Source: Io17-Chloro-G2 sp965226915 (GTDB lineage: Bacteria > Chloroflexota > Dehalococcoidia > Lucifugimonadales > UBA3495). From it: 64,000 nucleotides of DNA. The stretch is taken from positions 248,001 through 312,000 of the forward strand of contig CBDDEJ010000008.1 of the NCBI GenBank assembly GCA_965226915.1. Reading direction: 5' to 3'. Below are positions 58,266 through 64,000 of this stretch, piece by piece. The notes beneath the pieces were generated by a model. That model saw only the letters and a list, made by a program, of their open reading frames with translations. It was not told the origin of the DNA and did not search any database. The position numbers were made by a program, and so were the translations under genes. Numbering within the stretch: position 1 is the stretch's first letter; every line of letters begins with the position of its first letter.

Positions 58266-58496
58266 ATGATGGTTAACCGCCTGAAAACCATGGAAACCGG
58301 GTTGGCCTTGGCCAAGGTGTTGGACCTGTTGGTCAATGAGCAGGACCCTCCCTTAACCAGTTGTCCAAAAACCCGGGTCCACCTGAGGCCAGCACTCCAA
58401 AAAAACCGTCTCTCTAAAAAATCATCTCTCGCAGTAGGCTACTCCGGATTCTCCCTAATCGGGTCGATTCCAGTAGGGGGCAGGATCGTACGCTAA
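58266..58496 (+). CDS. Small ORF truncated by the Tn3 transposon
   Basis: GAGGAGAA precedes two ATG codons. NRLKTMETGLALAKVLDLLVNEQD looks like a helical peptide. The last 12 codons (GSIPVGGRIVR) are read from the Tn3 end repeat, so the original C-terminus is lost. It lies behind the recombinase fragment. Confidence 0.35.
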   Translation: MMVNRLKTMETGLALAKVLDLLVNEQDPPLTSCPKTRVHLRPALQKNRLSKKSSLAVGYSGFSLIGSIPVGGRIVR

Positions 58497-59071
58497 GGTG
58501 AAAGGCGCCGGTTGAGTGTGCGATAGACGGTTGGTCTTGAGACGGAGAAGAGTTCGGCGAGATCGCTGATGGAATACTCGCCCGTGGCATGCATGCGGCA
58601 GAGTTCCCGCTGCTGTCGGTCGGACAGTTTAGGCTGCTTGCCGCGCAATTTCCCCTTGGCGCGGGCGATGGCCATGCCCTCGCGGGTGCGCATGCGGATG
58701 AGATCGGCTTCGAACTCGGCGAAGGTGGCGAGGATATTGAAGAACAGCTTTCCCATCGGATCGCCCGGGTCGTAGAGCGCCCGGCCGAGGGCCAGTTTCA
58801 CGTCTCGTTCCCGAAGCCGATCGGCGATGGCGCGCGCATCTGGGACGGACCTTGCCAGCCGGTCGAGTTTCGGCACGACCAGCGTGTCGCCTTCGCGCAC
58901 GGCGGCGAGGGCCTGGTCGAGGCCGGGTCGGGCGCGGGTCGTGCCGGTGAGACCGTGATCGGTGTAGATGCGATCCTCGGCGACGCCCAGCGCCAGGAGC
59001 TCCTGGCGCTGGGCGTCCAGATCCTGCCGGTCGGTGGAACAGCGCGCGTATCCGATGAGCGTTGCCGTCAT
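58493..59071 (-). CDS. tnpR: Tn3 resolvase TnpR (serine recombinase)
   Basis: About 192 residues from the ATG at MTATLIGYARCSTDRQ (Ser in the ARCSTD position). It has LVVPKLDRLARSVPDARAI, the E-helix EFEADLIRMRTREGMAIARAKGK and a C-terminal HTH (YSISDLAELFSVSRPTVYRTL). An 18-codon upstream extension is open but not typical. Its stop lies in the left terminal repeat. It is divergent from the transposase. Confidence 0.92.
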   Translation of the reverse strand: MTATLIGYARCSTDRQDLDAQRQELLALGVAEDRIYTDHGLTGTTRARPGLDQALAAVREGDTLVVPKLDRLARSVPDARAIADRLRERDVKLALGRALYDPGDPMGKLFFNILATFAEFEADLIRMRTREGMAIARAKGKLRGKQPKLSDRQQRELCRMHATGEYSISDLAELFSVSRPTVYRTLNRRLSP

Positions 59072-59247
59072 GGGGGAAGTGTACGGATAGGGCCCCGCTT
59101 CCGCAATTGTTTCCGTACCATTCATATGAGACGCTCTTGGTTCCGGTTTGGAGGGGGTCGGGGCGACCGACTGCCCCGTCCGCTAGACGATCCCCTTACG
59201 GACAGCGCCGCGCCTGCCGGGATGAACGGATAACGGAGAGATGGAAC

Positions 59248-62134
59248 ATGCCGAGACGAAGCATCTGGAGCGCGCGCCAGCGCGCGGCGCTGTTCGACCT
59301 GCCCACGGACGAAGCCGCCCTGCTGCGTCATTACACGCTGTCCGACGACGACATCGAGCAGATCCGGGTGCGGCGCGGGGGACACAACCGGCTGGGCTTC
59401 GCGCTCCAGCTTTGCGCCTTTCGATATCCGGGGCGGCTTCTGGTGGCGGGGGAGGCCATTCCCCTGAACGTCCTTCGCTTCATTGCCGCACAGCTCGGCA
59501 TGCGCGCCGAAGACCTCGATGGCTATGCGGTGCGGGAGGAGACCCGGAGGGAACACCTGGCCGAGATCCGGCGCATCTACGGCTACCGGATGTTCTCGGG
59601 GCGTTGCGCCCGGGACCTGAAGGTCTGGGTCGAGAACGAGGCGGAAGCGGCGCGCTCGAATGAGGGGCTGGCGCGGCGGTTCGTGGAGGAGTGCCGGCGC
59701 CGGCAGGTGATCCTGCCGGGATTATCGATCCTGGAGCGTCTTTGCGCGGGGGCACTCGTCGCCGCAGAGCGCCGGATAGAGACGCGCATCGCCGCGGGCT
59801 TAGACGATGCTATGCGGATGCGTCTCGACCGGCTGCTTACCGAGGAAGTCGACGGCGGCGTGAGCCGGTTCGTCTGGTTGCGCCGGTTCGAGGTGGGCCG
59901 GAACTCGGCCGACATCAACGGCCTTCTCGATCGTCTGGACATTCCTGCAGGGCTTCGATCTTCCCTCCGATCTGCTGGAGACCGTTCCTCCGCATCGCAT
60001 TGCCCGTCTTCGCCGCCAGGGGGAGCGCTACTTCACAGACGGGTTGCGCGATATTTCGGGTGATCGCCGTCTCGCCATCCTCGCCGTCTGTGCCGTGGAG
60101 TGGCGCGGCGCTATCGCCGATGCTGTGGTCGAGACCCATGACCGGATCGTCGGCCAGACCTTCCGGAGTGCGCAGCGGCGCAGCGATGCGCGCATTCAGG
60201 ATTCGAGGACAGTACTGCGCGATACTCTGGCCTCCTTCAGGACCCTTGGAGCGGCGCTGCTCGAGGCAAAAGGGGACGGCGCGCCGCTTGAAGAGGCCGT
60301 CGCGGCTGCCGGCGGCTGGCAGAAGCTCGAAGGCGTTGTCGCTGCGGCTGAGCAGCTGAGCGACACGATGTCTGCCGATCCCCTGGCCCACGTGGTTCAA
60401 GGCTGGCCCCGGTTCCGGCGTTATGCGCCGCGCATGTTGCGCGCGCTCGAGATCCAGGCTTCCGGCGCCGGCGAACCTATCCTTGCCGCGTTGAGAGCTA
60501 TCGGAGGCGGGTCCCGCGACATGCCCCGGACCTTCCTGCGCCGCAATTCGAGGTGGCATCAGCATCTCAACGCTCGCCCGGCCGGTGATCGCCGGCTTTG
60601 GGAAGTCGCCGCGCTTTTCCATATGCGGGACGCCTTCCGCTCTGGCGACGTCTGGCTCGCGCACTCTCGGCGCTATGGCGATGTAAAACGCGCCCTGGCG
60701 CCGATCGAAGCAGCGCACGCAACGGCCCGGCTGGCGGTTCCTTTCGAAGCCCGGGAGTGGTTGGCCGAGCGCAAGGCGGGTTTGGTCGAGGGCCTGGATC
60801 GCCTCGCCGATGCCGCGCACCACGGCAGGATACCCGGCGGAGCCATCGAGAATGGCGAACTCAGGATCGGCCGGCCCGCCTCCGCAGTGCCGGAGGACGT
60901 CGATGAGCTCGTGCTCGACCTCTATCGTCGCCTGCCCGAGGTGCGGATCACCGATATCCTGCTGGAGGTGGACGCCGCCACCGGTTTCACCGACGCTTTC
61001 ACGCACCTGCGCACGGGCGCGCCATGCAAAGATAGGATCGGACTCCTGAACGTCCTCCTCGCCGAGGGGCTCAATCTGGGTCTCAGCAAGATGGCCGAAG
61101 CCTCCAACACCCATGACTTCTTCCAGCTCTCGCGCCTCTCGCGCTGGCATATCGAAAGCGAGGCGATAGACCGGGCCCTGGCCATGGTGATCGAGGCGCA
61201 GGCGCAACTGCCCATGGCCCGCCTCTGGGGCCTGGGCCTTACCGCCTCCAGCGACGGGCAGTTCTTCCCGGCCGCACGACAGGGCGAAGCGATGAACCTC
61301 GTCAACGCCCGCTATGGCAGCGAACCGGGCCTCAAGGCCTATACCCATGTCTCGGACCGGTTCGGACCCTTCGCAACGCAAACAATCCCGGCCACGGTCA
61401 ACGAAGCGCCCTATATTCTCGACGGGTTGCTGATGACCAGGGCTGGGCGGCGCATCCGCGAGCAATACGCCGACACCGGCGGTTTCACCGACCAGGTCTT
61501 CGCCGTCACATCCCTGCTCGGCTATCGGTTCATCCCACGCATCCGGGACCTGCCATCGAAACGGCTGCATGTCTTCGAGCCCAGACGCGTTCCGAAACCC
61601 CTGATCGGATTGACCGGCAACAAAATCCGGGAGGACGTGATCGTACGGAACTGGCCGGACATCCTGCGGGTTGCTGCCACCCTGGCCAGCGGCGCCCTTC
61701 CGCCGAGCCAGCTGCTGCGAAAGTTCGCGGCCTATCCGCGCCAGCACGAACTGGCCGTCACTCTCCGCGAAATCGGACGGGTCGAACGAACGCTCTTCAT
61801 CGTCGACTGGCTGCTCGACGCCGATATGCAGCGCCGGGCCAACACCGGCCTGAACAAGGGCGAGGCTCATCACGCGCTCAAGAACGCGCTCCGGATCGGA
61901 CGCCAGGGCGAAATCCGCGACCGCTCGAGCGAGGGCCAACACTACCGCATGGCCGGGCTCAACCTGCTCGCCGCCATCGTCATTTACTGGAATACCGCCC
62001 ATCTCGGCGAAGCGGTCAGACAGCGGAAACACGCCGACCTGACGGTCGAGCCAGAGCTCCTGGCCCACATCTCACCCCTTGGGTGGGCCCACATCCTGCT
62101 CACTGGCGAATACCGGTGGCCAAAACGCCGATAG
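59248..62134 (+). pseudogene. tnpA: Tn3-family transposase TnpA with one frameshift
   Basis: About 960 residues in all. The N-terminal part (MPRRSIWSARQRAALFDLPTDE...DINGLLDRLDI) has the DUF4158 pattern. After GACATTCC near 59940 the next frame continues with LQGFDLPSDLLETVPPHRIARLRRQGERYFT and the DDE domain: LGLTASSDGQFFPAA, the segment around DTGGFTDQVFAVTSLLG, and EGQHYRMAGLNLLAA. One missing base is enough to explain the break. ATG has GGAGAG upstream. Inactive as it stands unless the break is a sequencing error. Confidence 0.9.
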
Positions 62135-62139
62135 CGGAC

Positions 62140-62625
62140 TTAGCGTACGATCCTGCCCCTTACCGGAGTCGACCCGAGGTTGTCGGGGGATCCCCAGTGG
62201 ACCGCGACGTTCCTGGCCGCGGCCAAGGCCTCGATCTCCGCGTCCGGCTCCATGTCCGGCAGGACCAGGACCGGGATCACGAAGGTCTTGTGCCGGAGCT
62301 GCTCCTGGACCAAGTCATGGATGGCCATGGCGGCGTCCCACGTCCCGGGGATCGGCGATTCCTTCCGGATCTGGCCCCGGTCGGTGACCAGGCGCCACTC
62401 GCCGTCAATCATGATGTACCTGCCACCCTTGGTCTGGATCCCGAAGGTTCCGACGTCCAGGATCCAGACCGCGAAGTCCAGCTGGGGAGCTGAGCTCAAG
62501 GGTTTGACCTCGTACAGGGCTAGCCCGTCGAGTTCCGAGGCTTCCAGGGTCTCGTAGATCAGCTTCTCCGCCCGCCGCGTCGGCGTGGCCTCACGGCAGG
62601 TCGGGAAGGGTGGGTAAATTTTCAT
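62140..62625 (-). CDS. NERD-domain protein with C-terminus replaced by the Tn3 end
   Basis: 161 residues from an ATG with AAGGAGA upstream. RREAEKLIYETL-like start (TPTRRAEKLIYETLEAS), QLDFAVWILDVGTFGIQTKGGRY and KTFVIPVLVLPDMEPD fit the NERD nuclease-related domain, where D and Q-x-K are the core residues. The last residues STPVRGRIVR come from the Tn3 terminal repeat, so the original C-terminus is lost. The missing part is not visible on the other side of the transposon. Confidence 0.8.
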   Translation of the reverse strand: MKIYPPFPTCREATPTRRAEKLIYETLEASELDGLALYEVKPLSSAPQLDFAVWILDVGTFGIQTKGGRYIMIDGEWRLVTDRGQIRKESPIPGTWDAAMAIHDLVQEQLRHKTFVIPVLVLPDMEPDAEIEALAAARNVAVHWGSPDNLGSTPVRGRIVR

Positions 62626-62833
62626 TCGTGTCTCCTTGCGCAATTTTGACCCCTGCGGACGGCGGCCGAGGTCCTGCGACAGGGGCCGCCGGACGGAGCT
62701 GGTGCGGCCGAAAGGCCGGCTACTCAGTGGTCTTCAGGGCCGCACCTGGCGGTGGGCGTCGGTAATGGCAGTGGGGATGGCGGTGGCCACCATGGGGCGT
62801 GATGATGCAGCGGCGGGCGAGGAATGCGCTGGC

Positions 62834-63241
62834 AGTGATGAGTTGCCGGATGAGGCTTGGCGGGAGATAACGGTGGCGGAGGGATCCCAGGGGCCGAGGA
62901 GCTATATGTTCAGCGCCCAGCGGGTACGGGTAACCCGCAAGGGCAAGCCTGGCGAGGGGGCATGGGCTGTCTACCGCCGGAACCTGGACGGCAGCGAGCC
63001 CCGCTACTACCTGTCCAACGCTCCCGAAGACACAATGTTGGAGACTCTGGCGTACGTGGGCGGTTCCAGGTGGCGCATTGAATCGGAGTTCGAGACGGAA
63101 AAGGGTGACGTGGGGCTGGACGAATACGAGACCCGAAGTTGGGCTGGCTGGCATCACCACATAGCCATGTGCCTGCTGGGCTTGCAGCAGGATTGGGGGA
63201 AAAAGATGCCCCGGATCACCCGTCCCCAGGCTCCTGGCTAG
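62834..63241 (+). pseudogene. IS701-type transposase, C-terminal fragment
   Basis: SDELPDEAWREITVAEGSQGP, RWRIESEFETEKGDVGLDEYETR and HHHIAMCLLG match the transposases at 33719 and 35350. Then LQQDWGKKMPRITRPQ follows in one frame. The G/A run here is G5A5 (10 nt) instead of 11, so the C-terminal part is fused in frame, and a GGAFLLS-type stretch is missing. The N-terminal two thirds and both ends of the element are gone. The 190 bp upstream hold no recognisable gene. Confidence 0.85.
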
Positions 63242-63713
63242 TCCACCTCAGGAGCATCGGGATTGGTTACGGTTACGGGGTCGCAAAAGAGGTTCCCAAG
63301 GGGGAGACTTGGGCGTAGACCAGCGGTTTGGGGATTTTAGGCTTGGCAGGACGGTGGTTGCTATATGAAAACGGGGAATTTGAGCGAATCAGGCCGCATT
63401 TGATGCCCTTGGAATGCGGGATTATATTTGACGGTATCCCAGAAGGAGCTATATCCAGGAAAGTTGGTTTGATCTGGGGAATCCCGGTTTACAGCCCTGG
63501 CCCTTGACGGATATGGACTTCGTGACCTTATGCTCACTCGTCCGCCCAGACCTGCCTCTTATCCGGTTCCTGTTCGTCGAGTCGCCACATTGCTCCACGC
63601 TTCCTTCAGACACCGCCTCGCAACGATGCCCTTGCGCTTCGCTAACCCTTCTCCTCCGTCAGGATGGGTAGAGGACTTTCACCTCCAAGCTGCCGTTCAT
63701 GCCCGGCACACAT
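63242..63713. other. Gene-poor stretch at the right end
   Basis: A frame of about 45 codons ending at 63507 (YENGEFERIRPHLMPLECG...GIPVYSPGP) may be a gene relic. The part at 63600-63713 (SPPSGWVEDFHLQAAVHARHT in one frame) resembles a sequence I have seen annotated as spurious proteins beside mobile elements; it is more likely a non-coding end of such an element. Confidence 0.35.
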
Positions 63714-63744
63714 AAAAAAGCCCCGGCTAGAAACCGGGGCTTTT
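63714..63744. terminator. Strong bidirectional terminator hairpin
   Basis: AAAAGCCCCGG-CTAGAAA-CCGGGGCTTTT is a perfect 11-bp stem with A and T tracts. Beyond it, to the window end, I see a second A/T-tract pair (AAAAAAAGAG...TTTTTTT) and no gene. Confidence 0.85.
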
Positions 63745-64000
63745 GATCGGATTCACCCTGGGCAAAAAAAGAGCCCCAACGACTTTTTTTGTTGAGACTG
63801 CCAGACATTATACCATAAAAGCTATACGACATGCAATACTTTACGCCCAGATTAACAGTTTCAATATTTTTCGGCCTTTGGCCGTAACCATGCCGTCGGG
63901 CGGCCCCATCCTGGAGTTCTTCCAACGGGTAACGACCTATCCTCCCCAACGCGCTGGCCGGTGGTCCCCGCGTCAAGCAATTGACATAGGTAGGCCCTCG

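Larger units (their letters stand above)
58461..62175. mobile_element. Tn3-family transposon, 3.7 kb
   Basis: The ends are inverted repeats of about 38 bp, GGGTCGATTCCAGTAG then GGCAGGATCGTACGCTAAG on the left, and the same with few changes on the right. It carries a divergent resolvase and transposase with the gap between them as likely res site. Base composition and codon use (GC-rich, proteobacterial look) differ from the host. I see no 5-bp target duplication. Confidence 0.9.

Noticed and set aside
59915..62068. 717-aa minus-strand frame
   Set aside because: It is antisense to the Tn3 transposase, which carries the family motifs on the plus strand.
63530..63715. 61-aa frame MLTRPPRPASYP...HARHT
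   Set aside because: It looks like a commonly mis-annotated spurious protein beside mobile elements; no start signal, and the strong hairpin overlaps its end.

Overview
The window reads as a piece of a Chloroflexota chromosome, probably of the Dehalococcoidia/SAR202 type. This is inference. It rests on the DnaE variant with a PDIDLDF active site, GuaB3, an unlinked 5S rRNA gene, a UGSC-family selenoprotein, and secreted proteins with a GQ.YWIKV...GWNLIAW tail. It may be a metagenome-derived contig, since many genes carry frameshifts. However, the housekeeping genes are clean, so much of the decay looks real.

Layout. 1-2.2 kb: the start of dnaE and a small Cys-rich protein. 2.2-4.9 kb: an ISAs1-type IS with an IS66-type IS nested inside it. 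5.0-13.5 kb: mostly intact core genes, namely a UGSC selenoprotein with its neighbours (a conserved protein and guaB3), 5S rRNA, clpC, radA and moaE/moaD. 13.7-15.8 kb: a broken secreted protein and a conserved unknown. 15.8-19.1 kb: a MITE, an IS701-type IS, tRNA-Ser(CGA) and a second ISAs1 copy. 19.2-28.3 kb: a Fur-family regulator, two VOC proteins, a Doc toxin whose antitoxin gene is cut by an IS3 element, VapBC, a damaged nitronate monooxygenase-like gene, queA, folD, a broken cobalamin-binding protein and tRNA-Gly(GCC). 28.3-42.0 kb: a graveyard of mobile DNA. It holds integrase remnants, an IS1380-type IS, two almost identical IS701-type ISs, six MITE copies of three families across the window (five of them here), a kinase/ATPase regulator in pieces and a sulfotransferase in pieces. 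Embedded in it are an intact methyltransferase, a UbiA-like membrane protein and a small protein. 42.0-49.8 kb: a 2289-residue secreted subtilisin-like protease preceded by a lipoprotein that carries a protease-propeptide-like domain. 49.9-58.5 kb: a second IS66 copy, a serine recombinase, a zinc-ribbon protein, a degenerate tRNA, lipoproteins, a truncated trypsin-like protein and a recombinase fragment. 58.5-62.2 kb: a GC-rich Tn3-family transposon of foreign look. It ends inside a NERD-domain gene. The last 2 kb hold a transposase fragment and a strong hairpin.

The main observations for follow-up are three. First, the selenoprotein gene has an in-frame TGA (UGSC motif) followed by a hairpin whose GGUCU loop matches the one I recall from the E. 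coli fdhF SECIS; a stop-based gene caller would split this gene. Second, a giant S8 protease seems to have its propeptide encoded as a separate lipoprotein just upstream. Third, IS701-type elements and MITEs are stacked end to end through shared CTAG target sites. MITE removal restores reading frames in three ruined genes.
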